DNA of 64,000 nt from Mycolicibacterium iranicum (GTDB lineage: Bacteria > Actinomycetota > Actinomycetes > Mycobacteriales > Mycobacteriaceae). How positions within the stretch are numbered: position 1 is the stretch's first letter; each line of letters starts with the position of its first letter. The stretch covers positions 78,383-142,382 of the forward strand of contig NZ_LWCS01000016.1 in assembly GCF_001650495.1 (NCBI RefSeq), given 5' to 3'. Both the position numbers and the translations under genes were made by a program. The notes below the pieces were generated by a model that ran no database searches, had not been told where the DNA came from, and worked only from the letters and a program-made list of their open reading frames with translations. Shown here piece after piece: positions 7,087-15,934 of this stretch.

Positions 7087-7502
7087 TCGACGTTCAGCGC
7101 ATCGCCGATGAATCGGAGATCCGTGCGCTCCTGAGCCGCTACGCGCGGGCCGTAGACACCAAGGACTGGGACCTCTACCGGTCGGTCTTCACCGACGACG
7201 CGCACATCGACTATTCCTCGGCCGGGGCCGCGGCGGGAAGCCGGGACGAGGTCGCTGCCTGGCTGGAGTCGGGATTCGCGGCCATCCCCTGGACGATGCA
7301 CTACATCACGAATGTCGAATGCGAGGTGACCGGCGACACCGCGACGGTGCGCGCGATGTTCTACAACCCGATGCAGCTGCCCGGCATGACGGAGCAAAGC
7401 TGTTGCGGCGGTTACTACTACCACGACCTCGTGCGCACTCCCGAGGGGTGGCGCAGCCGGCACCTTCGGGAGGACAACGTCTGGTTCGTCGGCAAGCCCT
7501 AG
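7083..7502 (+). CDS. SnoaL-like (NTF2-fold) protein 2
   Basis: A 139-residue SnoaL-like protein starting at GTG in a GTGA overlap with the upstream paralogue. It shares the Y-A-R-A-V-D-T-K-D-W-D-L-Y-R-S segment and T-D-D-A-H-I-D-Y-S-S-A-G. The Asp-Ala-His is also present in the first copy and could be a pocket residue pair. The C-terminal half has C-C-G-G-Y-Y-Y-H-D-L, unlike the first copy. It is the last gene of the aldehyde dehydrogenase operon. Related proteins lie at 46940 and 47436. Confidence 0.8.
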   Translation: MIDVQRIADESEIRALLSRYARAVDTKDWDLYRSVFTDDAHIDYSSAGAAAGSRDEVAAWLESGFAAIPWTMHYITNVECEVTGDTATVRAMFYNPMQLPGMTEQSCCGGYYYHDLVRTPEGWRSRHLREDNVWFVGKP

Positions 7503-7857
7503 CCGCAGTTGCGTGACGCTTCGACCAACGAGGCCTCCCGTTTCGCCACAGCGTCGCGCAGGTCATTCCCCGACGGCCTACAGCCACGACGCTCAGGGCC
7601 AGCTCTTGGTGGACGTCAAAATTTGCTATGGTGACTGCGCGTGTCTGCTCGGCAGCTGCGCCGCACGGTCCGGCAACGGCGTGGCGCTGCACTGCCGGAC
7701 GTTCACCCAGTCAAAATTGGCCGGACACTTTATGATCCTGATCGCCATGGCGTGTTCAGCTGTATGCGCTGCAGAGAAGTCATCGTCCTCCTAGTGTGAG
7801 GATGGCTGGGCATCGCGTCCCCAGCCTTTGCTGTCGCACGCAGGGAAGAGGTCCTTG
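7503..7857 (+). promoter_or_regulatory. intergenic region with candidate promoter and leader hairpin
   Basis: No convincing gene. A strong -10 (TATGAT, 7731-7736) would give a leader of about 115 nt for the secreted protein at 7858, and another candidate (TATGGT) is at 7627-7632. GTCAAAATT occurs before each. GGCTGGG at 7804-7810 pairs with CCCAGCC at 7820-7826, followed by TTTGCTG: a leader stem-loop that looks terminator-like. The ribosome-binding site GGGAAGAGG is at 7843-7851. Confidence 0.45.
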
Positions 7858-10776
7858 ATGTCAGCTCCTTCACGGCGTCGGCAACGTGGTGTAGCGGTGA
7901 AGAAGCGGCGTCGGGCGGACGAATCATCGCGGGTCGAGCCGTATGCGTGGCTGGGAGCGAGTGCGGTTGCGCTGGGAATCGGCGCGGCGCTGGTCAGTGG
8001 AGCCGGCGCGGCACATGCCGAGGACGGTGCGGAGCGCGGCTCCGCGTCGGCATCGAATTCGAGTTCGAGCTCCACGACCAATTCCGGTACGCGGCAGAAG
8101 CACCGCGCAGACCGTGACGACAACGACGCCACTGCACAGAAGCCGAAGACCGACTCTGGCACTGAATCCGCAGCCGACGAGGCCACGCAGGCCGGCGATG
8201 ACGACGCTGCAGAGACGGCGGACGATCAGCCCACCGGTGATGCCGCCGCGCCGCAGCCGGAATCCGATGACGCAGCAGAGGCTTCCCTGGCGGGGCGCGT
8301 CAACGAGCGGGATATAGACAGCGAGGGTCCCAGCGCGTCCAACGACGGCGACGCGGCGGTGGTGCCTCTCGAACCCCCAGTCGCCGCGGAAGACCCGACG
8401 CCGGATACATCTCCCGCCGGCACCTCGAGCCCTCCACGGGCCACTAGCTCAGCAGCGCCGGACCTGCTTGGAGCACCGGTCGCCACTGTGAAATCGGCAC
8501 GGCAGGAAAGTCCCGCGGAGGCGGCCGCCAACGGCTCGGCGATCACCTCTCCCGTACCGGTCCTGGTGGGCAATCCGTCACCGGCGGTGACCAACTCGAC
8601 GAACCGCTTCGCATTGGCTGTTGACACACTTCTCAAGCCCGTAGGCACACTCCTCACCGAGCTGGGAGGCCTCATCCTGGGTATCGGCGCCGACCCACTC
8701 CCGCCCGGGGCTTGCGAAGACGGCGTGTGCAATCCGACGAGCGACTTTTACCTTCCGTTCGTCCGAAACGAAGTCACCGTCCTCAATCTGACCGGCCGAC
8801 CGGTCACTCTGTCGGAACTTGAGACGCCGAAGCCGCTGACCTACGGCCCGCGATCTGGGTTCGTCCTAGGCAACGCGCGCCAGGTCGAGATGGCGTTCTA
8901 TCAGAACTCGAGCGAATGGGATAGAGATAACTGGACTTACGAGGGAACCATGACGTGGACGGCCGGTAACGAATCGGTCACCATGGTGGTCGATGCCGGC
9001 GGGGCCACCGCGTCGACTTCAGGTGGTTGGCAGACGGTCACTTTCGAGACCCCGGAATCTATCAGCGGACCCTCGCAAATCGCTTTGAGAGAGACAGTGG
9101 TGATCTTGCCAAAGGCCGGCACCGAGATCACCGTGGACAGCACGGACAAGGTTGGGCAGGCGATCGTGGCCGCCGCGTTGTGCAAGGTTTCTGGCAGTTG
9201 CCGGCAGGAAGTCGCCAAGGAGGAGGTCCTGCTCAGCGCCGAGAAGCTGGTTGGCGTCACTCTGTTCAACAACGGAACTGTCGACTCGACAAACAGGTAC
9301 AAAGTTACCCACGAGGTCATCAAGACCAGCGGCGTCGAAGAGAACCTGAAGGTGGTTGCCGGCAGCTCACTCAATTTCTCGCTCGGGCCGCTGGCCTTCC
9401 AAAGTGAGATCGGTGCCCTGGTGCAGCAGAAGTACGGGCACAGCTGGAGCGACGGTGTCACTGTCGAGTCGCAGGTGGACCTGGATGTCCCGCCGGGCAG
9501 TTATGGCCAGATATATGTCCAGTACCCCGAATATCACGATTACGTCAACATGACGATCACCGATGCGGGCGTCACGATAAAGATCCCGGACGTCGAGTAC
9601 GTCAGCTTGGCTCCCTCAGGCTCGCTGGACCCGGAGGGCAAACCGCTTGCAGTGACCTACACGACCTACGACTGGAAGATCGGGACAGGACCGCACCCGA
9701 ATCCCGATTCCGGTTCTGTACCGACACCGCCGAATCCTGCTGCGGTCGACACTGTGACCGTGCCCGACATCTCGGCGCCCGTTCCGGCACCCGCTCGTCG
9801 CATGAAAACGCTGTTCGAGATCCTCGGCAACTACCTGGAGGACCAAGCGCAAGCGTTCCGCACCCTGCCCAACGTTCTGTTCGGCGGCCGCGCCATCAGT
9901 TCGATGCCTTTCCGGGTCGTCAACCTCACGCCCTACCCGCAGACGCTCAGCAGCATCACCGGCGAGTACGAGGAAGACGAGTCCCCGGAGAAAGGCTTTG
10001 TCCTGCAGCCCTTCGAGGCGATATTCATCGAAGTGGATTACAGCGTCTGGCGCGACCAGGAGACGTACGTAACGTGGACGAACTCAACCGGACTTCCCGC
10101 GTCGGCGGAGTTTAAGGTTTTCAACGGAGGGAGCGCGCCCCTGGTCACCTGCACGAGCGCGCCCGGCTGTATGGCGTACGGCTACGAAGACGACGTAACC
10201 ATGTACCTCATCTACCCCTTCGACCCGCCCGGCGTGCTTGACATCACCGGCATGCCCAATCTCGCGTCCGCGGCCGTCGATAAGGCGTGCGAGCCGGGTT
10301 ACAACAATTCGATTCCGGGTTCTTGCAGCGTGAACGCTACTGGCGACGTCTACTACACAGCGCCGACGGCTGGGCCCTATCAACAACACGTAAACCGCGG
10401 CACTCAGACGAACTCGTACTACTACACGGTCACCACCAGCAAGAGTGAGACGGCAAGCTGGGCCGCCGGCGGAGGCGTCAAGCTCAAGGAGAAGGCAGGC
10501 GTGTTCGTCGGTCTCCAGATCGAAATCGAGGCATCGGTCCTGTACAACAGTTCGGTCCAAGTCAAAGACTCGGAGTCGAGCACCGTCGTGCAGAACTTGC
10601 TCCCGGATTATGGAGGCGCGATCTACACCGGCGATCCGTACCTGCGCAGCTACGGCGACTACGTCGTCAACCTGCCCAACCTCACGATGATCGTCACCGG
10701 CCAGTGGATCGAAGCGGCATCCGGTCTAGCCGCTCAGGGCCCGGTCGCCAACGTCGTCGACTACCCCCTTAGCTAA
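7858..10776 (+). CDS. large secreted protein with two aerolysin/ETX-like modules
   Basis: A 972-residue exported protein. Residues 1-54 form a long mycobacterial signal sequence: basic R/K region, then W-L-G-A-S-A-V-A-L-G-I-G-A-A-L, cleavage after A-H-A. Residues 55-240 are an acidic, Ser/Asp/Ala-rich low-complexity linker. Two related modules follow, about 299-600 and 681-972. Each starts with a V-x-N-L-T-x-x-P-x-T-L-S beta unit with G-F-V-L, has a cysteine pair, and ends in long alternating Ser/Thr-rich strands (T-N-R-Y-K-V-T-H-E-V; T-N-S-Y-Y-Y-T-V-T-T-S-K-S). Module A adds V-D-L-D-V-P-P-G-S-Y-G-Q-I-Y-V. This pattern resembles aerolysin/epsilon-toxin beta-pore-forming proteins, but the likeness is my structural inference. 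ATG 7858 has GGGAAGAGG upstream. Confidence 0.6.
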   Translation: MSAPSRRRQRGVAVKKRRRADESSRVEPYAWLGASAVALGIGAALVSGAGAAHAEDGAERGSASASNSSSSSTTNSGTRQKHRADRDDNDATAQKPKTDSGTESAADEATQAGDDDAAETADDQPTGDAAAPQPESDDAAEASLAGRVNERDIDSEGPSASNDGDAAVVPLEPPVAAEDPTPDTSPAGTSSPPRATSSAAPDLLGAPVATVKSARQESPAEAAANGSAITSPVPVLVGNPSPAVTNSTNRFALAVDTLLKPVGTLLTELGGLILGIGADPLPPGACEDGVCNPTSDFYLPFVRNEVTVLNLTGRPVTLSELETPKPLTYGPRSGFVLGNARQVEMAFYQNSSEWDRDNWTYEGTMTWTAGNESVTMVVDAGGATASTSGGWQTVTFETPESISGPSQIALRETVVILPKAGTEITVDSTDKVGQAIVAAALCKVSGSCRQEVAKEEVLLSAEKLVGVTLFNNGTVDSTNRYKVTHEVIKTSGVEENLKVVAGSSLNFSLGPLAFQSEIGALVQQKYGHSWSDGVTVESQVDLDVPPGSYGQIYVQYPEYHDYVNMTITDAGVTIKIPDVEYVSLAPSGSLDPEGKPLAVTYTTYDWKIGTGPHPNPDSGSVPTPPNPAAVDTVTVPDISAPVPAPARRMKTLFEILGNYLEDQAQAFRTLPNVLFGGRAISSMPFRVVNLTPYPQTLSSITGEYEEDESPEKGFVLQPFEAIFIEVDYSVWRDQETYVTWTNSTGLPASAEFKVFNGGSAPLVTCTSAPGCMAYGYEDDVTMYLIYPFDPPGVLDITGMPNLASAAVDKACEPGYNNSIPGSCSVNATGDVYYTAPTAGPYQQHVNRGTQTNSYYYTVTTSKSETASWAAGGGVKLKEKAGVFVGLQIEIEASVLYNSSVQVKDSESSTVVQNLLPDYGGAIYTGDPYLRSYGDYVVNLPNLTMIVTGQWIEAASGLAAQGPVANVVDYPLS

Positions 10777-10791
10777 CGCACCACGGAAGTT

Positions 10792-11898
10792 CTATCCCTC
10801 TGCCGCCAATTGCCCACAGGCAGCGGCGATTTCGCGGCCGCGGGTGTCGCGCACCGTGCAGGACACCCCGTGTTCGCGCACCCGGCGGACGAACTCCCGT
10901 TCCACCGGCTTGGGGCTGGCGTCCCATTCGCTTCCCGGTGTCGGATTGAGCGGGATCAGGTTGACGTGCACCAGGGGACCGAGCGCGCCGTGCAGTTTCT
11001 TGCCGAGAAGGTCGGCGCGCCACGGCTGGTCGTTCACGTCCCGGATCAGCGCGTACTCGATCGACACCCGGCGGCCGGTGACGTCGGCGTAGTAGCGCGC
11101 CGCGTCGAGGACCTCGGAGACCTTCCAGCGGTTGTTGACCGGGACGAGGGTGTCGCGCAGTTCATCGTCAGGGGTGTGCAGCGACACCGCCAGCGTCACG
11201 TTGAGCTTCTCGTCGGCGAGCTTGCGGATCGCCGGGGCCAGCCCGACCGTCGACACCGTCACCGAGCGCGCCGAGATCCCGAATCCGTTCGGCGCCGGCG
11301 CCGTAATTCTTGGTAGCGCCGCGAGCACCCGGTTGTAGTTGGCCAGCGGCTCGCCCATACCCATGAAGACGATGTTCGAGAGCCGCCCGCCACTGTCGCG
11401 GTCACGCAGCTCTGCGCTGGCGGCACGCACCTGCTCGAGGATTTCGGCGGTCGACAGGTTGCGCTTGAGCCCGCCCTGGCCCGTCGCGCAGAACGGGCAC
11501 GCCATCCCGCACCCGGCCTGCGACGAGATGCAGACGGTGTTGCGATCCGTATAGCGCATCAGCACCGACTCGAACGTCGTTCCGTCGCCGGCGCGCCACA
11601 GCACTTTGCGGGTGTCCCCCGCGTCGCATTCGATCTCCCGCATCGCGGTGAACAGTGTCGGGAACAAAGCCTGACCGATCTGCTCCCGCATCGCAGCCGG
11701 CAGATCCGTCATCTGAGCAGGGTCGGCGATGAGCCTGCCGTAATACTGGTTGGCCAGCTGCTTGGCACGGAAGGCCGGCAAGCCGAGTTCGCCGACAGCG
11801 GCGGTACGGCCGGCCTCGTCGAGGTCGGCGAAATGCCGCGGCGGCATGGCGCGGCGCGGCGCGTCGAACACGAGAGGCAGTGAACTCGGCATGGGCAC
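10792..11898 (-). CDS. rlmN: dual-specificity RNA methyltransferase RlmN
   Basis: A 368-residue radical SAM enzyme that methylates C2 of A2503 in 23S rRNA and A37 in some tRNAs. The radical SAM triad is in [11 protein letters not shown] (C-x3-C-x2-C). The N-terminal accessory domain has [11 protein letters not shown] and M-T-D-L-P. The C-terminal S-C-T-V-R-D-T-R-G holds the resolving cysteine region. The start is GTG 11898, with ATG 11892 in frame as an alternative. It is 10 bp downstream of cdsA on the same strand, so probably co-transcribed with pyrH-frr-cdsA. It converges on the secreted protein gene with only 15 bp between stops. Confidence 0.96.
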   Translation of the reverse strand: MPMPSSLPLVFDAPRRAMPPRHFADLDEAGRTAAVGELGLPAFRAKQLANQYYGRLIADPAQMTDLPAAMREQIGQALFPTLFTAMREIECDAGDTRKVLWRAGDGTTFESVLMRYTDRNTVCISSQAGCGMACPFCATGQGGLKRNLSTAEILEQVRAASAELRDRDSGGRLSNIVFMGMGEPLANYNRVLAALPRITAPAPNGFGISARSVTVSTVGLAPAIRKLADEKLNVTLAVSLHTPDDELRDTLVPVNNRWKVSEVLDAARYYADVTGRRVSIEYALIRDVNDQPWRADLLGKKLHGALGPLVHVNLIPLNPTPGSEWDASPKPVEREFVRRVREHGVSCTVRDTRGREIAAACGQLAAEG

Positions 11899-11908
11899 AG
11901 CCAGTATC

Positions 11909-12766
11909 TCAGGCCAACAGCGTCAGGACGATCCAGCCGGCTACCGCCGAGGGCAGCATTGCGTCGATGCGGTCCATCAGTCCACCATGCCCGGGCAGCA
12001 ACGTGCCCATGTCCTTGATCCCCAAATCGCGTTTGACCTGCGATTCGACGAGATCGCCGAGGACGCCGGTGACGACCAGCATCAGCCCGAGCGGAGTTCC
12101 GACCCAGGCGGGTTTGTCGAGGAGGAACGTGACCGAGAGCACCGCCGCACTGACGCCGAACAACAGCGAACCGCCAAGCCCCTCCCACGATTTCTTCGGG
12201 CTGATGGCGGGCACCATGAGGTGCTTGCCGAACAGCACCCCGGCGGTGTACCCGCCGATGTCGGCGAAGACGACGGTGACAATGACGGTGAAAACCCGCA
12301 TACCCCCGTGGTCCTGGAAGATCAGCAGGGCAGTGAAACTGGCGAACAGGGGCACCCACGTCGCGATGAGCACTGCCGCCGACACATCGCGCAGGTAGTT
12401 GACCGGATGCTCGGCATGTCCCACCAGCCGCCACACCATGCACGCCACGATGGTCGCGCCGTAGGCACCCAACAACCCTGGCGCGCCGAAGGGCCAGGTC
12501 AGCCAGATCATCGCCTGACCACCCAGGAGCAGCGCCAGGACCGGGATGTCGTATCCCGCCTCGCGCAACCTACGACCGAGTTCGTGGGTGGCAATCGGCA
12601 TTGCCACCGCGAGCACAGCCAGCCATCCCATGGGCGCGAAGAACAGCACCACGATCGCGATCGCGCCCAGAGCGGCACCAACACCGATCGCAGCGGGCAG
12701 ATTCCGCCCGGCGCGCGAGGTCTTGACCGGCTTGGATGCCACGGGAGTCGATTGCTGATAGGTCAT
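11909..12766 (-). CDS. cdsA: phosphatidate cytidylyltransferase
   Basis: A 285-residue integral membrane enzyme that makes CDP-diacylglycerol from phosphatidate and CTP, feeding synthesis of phosphatidylinositol (hence PIMs), cardiolipin and phosphatidylethanolamine. Several hydrophobic helices follow an N-terminal basic stretch. The signature lies near the C terminus: [12 protein letters not shown], then [18 protein letters not shown] and [13 protein letters not shown]. The start is ATG 12766, with GGAGGT overlapping the end of frr. It sits between frr and rlmN in the expected actinobacterial order. Confidence 0.96.
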   Translation of the reverse strand: MTYQQSTPVASKPVKTSRAGRNLPAAIGVGAALGAIAIVVLFFAPMGWLAVLAVAMPIATHELGRRLREAGYDIPVLALLLGGQAMIWLTWPFGAPGLLGAYGATIVACMVWRLVGHAEHPVNYLRDVSAAVLIATWVPLFASFTALLIFQDHGGMRVFTVIVTVVFADIGGYTAGVLFGKHLMVPAISPKKSWEGLGGSLLFGVSAAVLSVTFLLDKPAWVGTPLGLMLVVTGVLGDLVESQVKRDLGIKDMGTLLPGHGGLMDRIDAMLPSAVAGWIVLTLLA

Positions 12767-12768
12767 GG

Positions 12769-13326
12769 TCAGACCTCCAGCAGCTCGCCTTCTTTGTGCT
12801 TGACGATCTCGTCGATCTGGCTGGTGTACTGATGGGTGCTCTTGTCGAGGTCTTTCTCGGCTCGGGTCACCTCGTCCTCGCCGGCGTCGCCATCTTTCTT
12901 GATCCGCGACAGTTCTTCCATGGCCTTGCGGCGGATGTTGCGGATCGAGACCTTGGCGTCTTCGCCCTTGGACTTGGCCTGCTTGACGAGGTCGCGACGG
13001 CGCTCCTCGGTCAGCTGCGGGATGGCGATCCGGATGACGCTGCCGTCGTTGCTCGGGTTGACCCCCAGGTCGGAGTTCCTGATCGCATCCTCGATGTTCT
13101 TGAGTTGGTTGGACTCGTAGGGCTTGATGACCACCAGACGCGCCTCCGGCACGTTGATGCTGGACAGCTGCGTGATCGGCGTCATCGCACCGTAGTAGTC
13201 GATGTTGATGCGGTTGAACATGCCGGGATTGGCTCGGCCGGTGCGAATCGACGCCAGGTCGTCCCGTGCCACAGACACGGCCTTCTCCATCTTCTCCTCG
13301 GCATCGAAGAGGGTTTCGTCGATCAC
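12769..13326 (-). CDS. frr: ribosome recycling factor
   Basis: A 185-residue RRF that, with EF-G, splits post-termination ribosomes. The N terminus [17 protein letters not shown] and S-I-R-T-G-R-A-N-P are the usual RRF start. The long three-helix-bundle part ends in [17 protein letters not shown] 13326 gives the canonical length and has GGGAGA upstream. The frame stays open 31 codons further with unrelated Arg-rich residues. Its stop is two bases from the cdsA start, and pyrH lies 34 bp upstream. Confidence 0.97.
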   Translation of the reverse strand: MIDETLFDAEEKMEKAVSVARDDLASIRTGRANPGMFNRINIDYYGAMTPITQLSSINVPEARLVVIKPYESNQLKNIEDAIRNSDLGVNPSNDGSVIRIAIPQLTEERRRDLVKQAKSKGEDAKVSIRNIRRKAMEELSRIKKDGDAGEDEVTRAEKDLDKSTHQYTSQIDEIVKHKEGELLEV

Positions 13327-13360
13327 TGTCTCTCCCGTCGCTTTCGCTCGCGCTCGCCGG

Positions 13361-14104
13361 TCACCTGGTGACCAGCGTTCCGATCTTCTCACCTGCGACG
13401 GCACGCGCGATATTGCCATCGACGAGCAGGTTGAACACCAGGATCGGCATTCCGTTGTCCATGCACAAACTGAACGCCGTGGCGTCGGCCACCGCCAGCC
13501 CGCGGTCGATGACCTCGCGGTGGGTGATCGCAGTGATCATCTCGGCGTCGGGATGCACACGCGGATCGGCGGTGAAGACTCCGTCGACGGCCTTGGCCAT
13601 CAGGACGACCTCAGCGCCGATCTCGAGGGCGCGCTGCGCGGCGGTGGTGTCGGTCGAGAAGTAGGGCAGCCCCATCCCCGCCCCGAAGATGACGACGCGC
13701 CCCTTCTCGAGGTGCCTGCGTGCGCGCAGCGGAATGTAGGGCTCGGCGACCTGCCCCATGGTGATTGCGGTCTGCACCCGGGTGTCGATACCCTCCTTCT
13801 GCAGGAAATCCTGCAGCGCAAGGCTGTTCATGACAGTGCCGAGCATGCCCATGTAGTCGGAGCGGGTGCGTTCCATGCCCCGCTGCTGCAGTTGGGCGCC
13901 GCGGAAGAAGTTTCCTCCGCCGATGACGACGGCGACCTCGACCCCGCTGCGCACGACCTCGGCGATCTGGCGCGCCACCATCGCGACCACATCCGGGTCG
14001 AGTCCGACCTGCCCGCCGCCGAACATCTCGCCGCCCAATTTGAGCAGCACTCTGGAATAGGCGGGCCGATACGAGGAGGGCTGATCAGCAACGGGCTCTG
14101 TCAT
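13361..14104 (-). CDS. pyrH: uridylate kinase (UMP kinase)
   Basis: A 247-residue amino-acid-kinase-fold enzyme that phosphorylates UMP to UDP. It has [11 protein letters not shown] at the start of the fold, [11 protein letters not shown] for phosphate binding, and [15 protein letters not shown] nearer the C terminus. I use ATG 14104, beginning M-T-E-P-V-A, which matches mycobacterial homologues. AAGGAG at 14118-14123 is 13 bases from it but only four from an in-frame TTG at 14113, so translation may begin there. It is first in the pyrH-frr-cdsA-rlmN group. Confidence 0.96.
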   Translation of the reverse strand: MTEPVADQPSSYRPAYSRVLLKLGGEMFGGGQVGLDPDVVAMVARQIAEVVRSGVEVAVVIGGGNFFRGAQLQQRGMERTRSDYMGMLGTVMNSLALQDFLQKEGIDTRVQTAITMGQVAEPYIPLRARRHLEKGRVVIFGAGMGLPYFSTDTTAAQRALEIGAEVVLMAKAVDGVFTADPRVHPDAEMITAITHREVIDRGLAVADATAFSLCMDNGMPILVFNLLVDGNIARAVAGEKIGTLVTR

Positions 14105-14217
14105 CGGGGCCAACAGGCTCCTTTCGGGTCCGCATATGAGGTTGCCGTCGACGAGGCGACACCCCAATCCTGCCAAACCTTGACGAGCCCGATGGCGAAT
14201 GGGTGGAACGCGGTGCG

Positions 14218-14931
<714 letters not shown>

Positions 14932-14932
14932 T

Positions 14933-14951
14933 ATGTCAATATGGTTGACAT
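14933..14951. promoter_or_regulatory. MarR-type palindromic operator 2
   Basis: ATGTCAA-TATGG-TTGACAT, a second perfect 7-bp inverted repeat starting two bases after operator 1 and overlapping the candidate MarR start codons (ATG 14941 and 14950). Both palindromes share a TCAA/TTGA core, as expected of two sites for one protein. Confidence 0.65.
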
Positions 14952-15366
14952 GCCCCGTTCCGACGACCAGCCGCTGGGCTACCTGCTCCATCGTCTCGCC
15001 ACGGCTCTGCGCAGCGACGTCACCTCGACGGTGCTCGGACCGTTGAATCTGACCTTCCCGCAGTACATCTGCATGCGAATGCTGTCGCGGTACCCAGGAC
15101 GGTCCAACGCCGAACTGGCGCGCGAAGTGGAGGTCTCCCCGCAAGCGATGAACATGGTGGTGCGCGGGCTGCAGGACCGAGGCTTGGTCACCCGCCCCGC
15201 CGAGGTGTCGTCGGGGCGGTCGCGCCCGGCGGAGCTCACCCGTGACGGCACGGCAATTCTGCGGCGCACCGACGACGGCATCCGCGGGGCCGAGCAGCGT
15301 GTCCTGGCCGCATTGAGCGAACCCGACCAACGGGAGCTGCGCCGCATCCTGTCCCAGCTCGGCTGA
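14941..15366 (+). CDS. MarR family transcriptional regulator (Rv2887-like)
   Basis: A 141-residue winged-helix regulator. The recognition region reads N-A-E-L-A-R-E-V-E-V-S-P-Q-A-M-N-M-V-V-R-G-L, and the wing has R-P-A-E-V-S-S-G-R-S-R-P-A. The opening P-L-G-Y-L-L-H-R and the S-P-Q-A-M-N and S-S-G-R-S blocks match what I know of Rv2887, and the genomic position (between pyrH and amiC) agrees. ATG 14950 is an in-frame alternative start, and both overlap palindrome 2. No ribosome-binding site is visible, so a leaderless or very short leader is likely. It probably represses itself and the divergent methyltransferase. Confidence 0.88.
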   Translation: MVDMPRSDDQPLGYLLHRLATALRSDVTSTVLGPLNLTFPQYICMRMLSRYPGRSNAELAREVEVSPQAMNMVVRGLQDRGLVTRPAEVSSGRSRPAELTRDGTAILRRTDDGIRGAEQRVLAALSEPDQRELRRILSQLG

Positions 15367-15397
15367 GTCGCCCCGCGAGCGCGTGGCTGTACTCCGT

Positions 15398-15424
15398 TGT
15401 CACGTTTACGCCGCACGTCTCGTC
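15398..15424 (+). promoter_or_regulatory. ECF41 (SigJ-type) sigma factor promoter
   Basis: TGTCACG, exactly 16 bases, then CGTC, against the ECF41 consensus TGTCACA-N16-CGTC. It lies 43 bp upstream of the carboxymuconolactone decarboxylase start, and ECF41 sigma factors are typically linked to that gene family. One mismatch (final A to G of the -35). Confidence 0.7.
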
Positions 15425-15466
15425 TCAACCTCTGAACAGACCCCACGGACGAACGGAGCGCTCCAC

Positions 15467-15910
15467 ATGTCCACCAGGCCCATGCTGAACAAGGCGGTAC
15501 CCGACGCCTACACGACGACGATCGCGCTCAGCGAGCAAGCCGGGAAGGCTGCTCTGGACGCCGGCGTCGAACCCCTCGCCATCGAACTGGTCAGGATCCG
15601 CGCCTCACAGATCAACGGATGCGGCTACTGCCTGCGCATGCATGTCCGCGACGCGCTCGCCAAAGGCGAGACCACCGACCGCATCGCGGTGCTGCCCGCG
15701 TGGCGGGAGACAGGCTACTTCTCCCCCGCCGAGCGGGCCGCACTCGCGATCGCCGAGGAGATCACACACATCGACACGCGAATGGCCGGAGTCGACGACC
15801 ACACCGCAGCGGTCGACGATCAGCAGGCCGCTGCGCTTCGCTGGGTCGCCATCTCGATCAATGCATTCAACCGGGTGGCGATCTCCAGCCACTACTCCGT
15901 CAAGCCCTAG
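15467..15910 (+). CDS. carboxymuconolactone decarboxylase family (AhpD-like) protein
   Basis: A 147-residue all-helical protein of the AhpD/carboxymuconolactone decarboxylase family. The redox motif is G-C-G-Y-C-L-R-M-H at about residues 51-59, so the C-x2-C-x3-H of alkylhydroperoxidase-type members is intact. These act as peroxide or thiol oxidoreductases. The start is ATG 15467 with GGAG upstream; the frame is open earlier but reads through the promoter. An ECF41-type promoter lies upstream, pointing to SigJ-like control in oxidative stress. It converges on the amine oxidase gene with 24 bp between stops. Confidence 0.87.
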   Translation: MSTRPMLNKAVPDAYTTTIALSEQAGKAALDAGVEPLAIELVRIRASQINGCGYCLRMHVRDALAKGETTDRIAVLPAWRETGYFSPAERAALAIAEEITHIDTRMAGVDDHTAAVDDQQAAALRWVAISINAFNRVAISSHYSVKP

Positions 15911-15934
15911 ACCGGTGGGTACGACACGGGGGCC

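Noticed and set aside
7513..7794. A possible 93-codon gene before the secreted protein
   Set aside because: It has no similarity I recognise, no ribosome-binding site and spans candidate promoter sequences.
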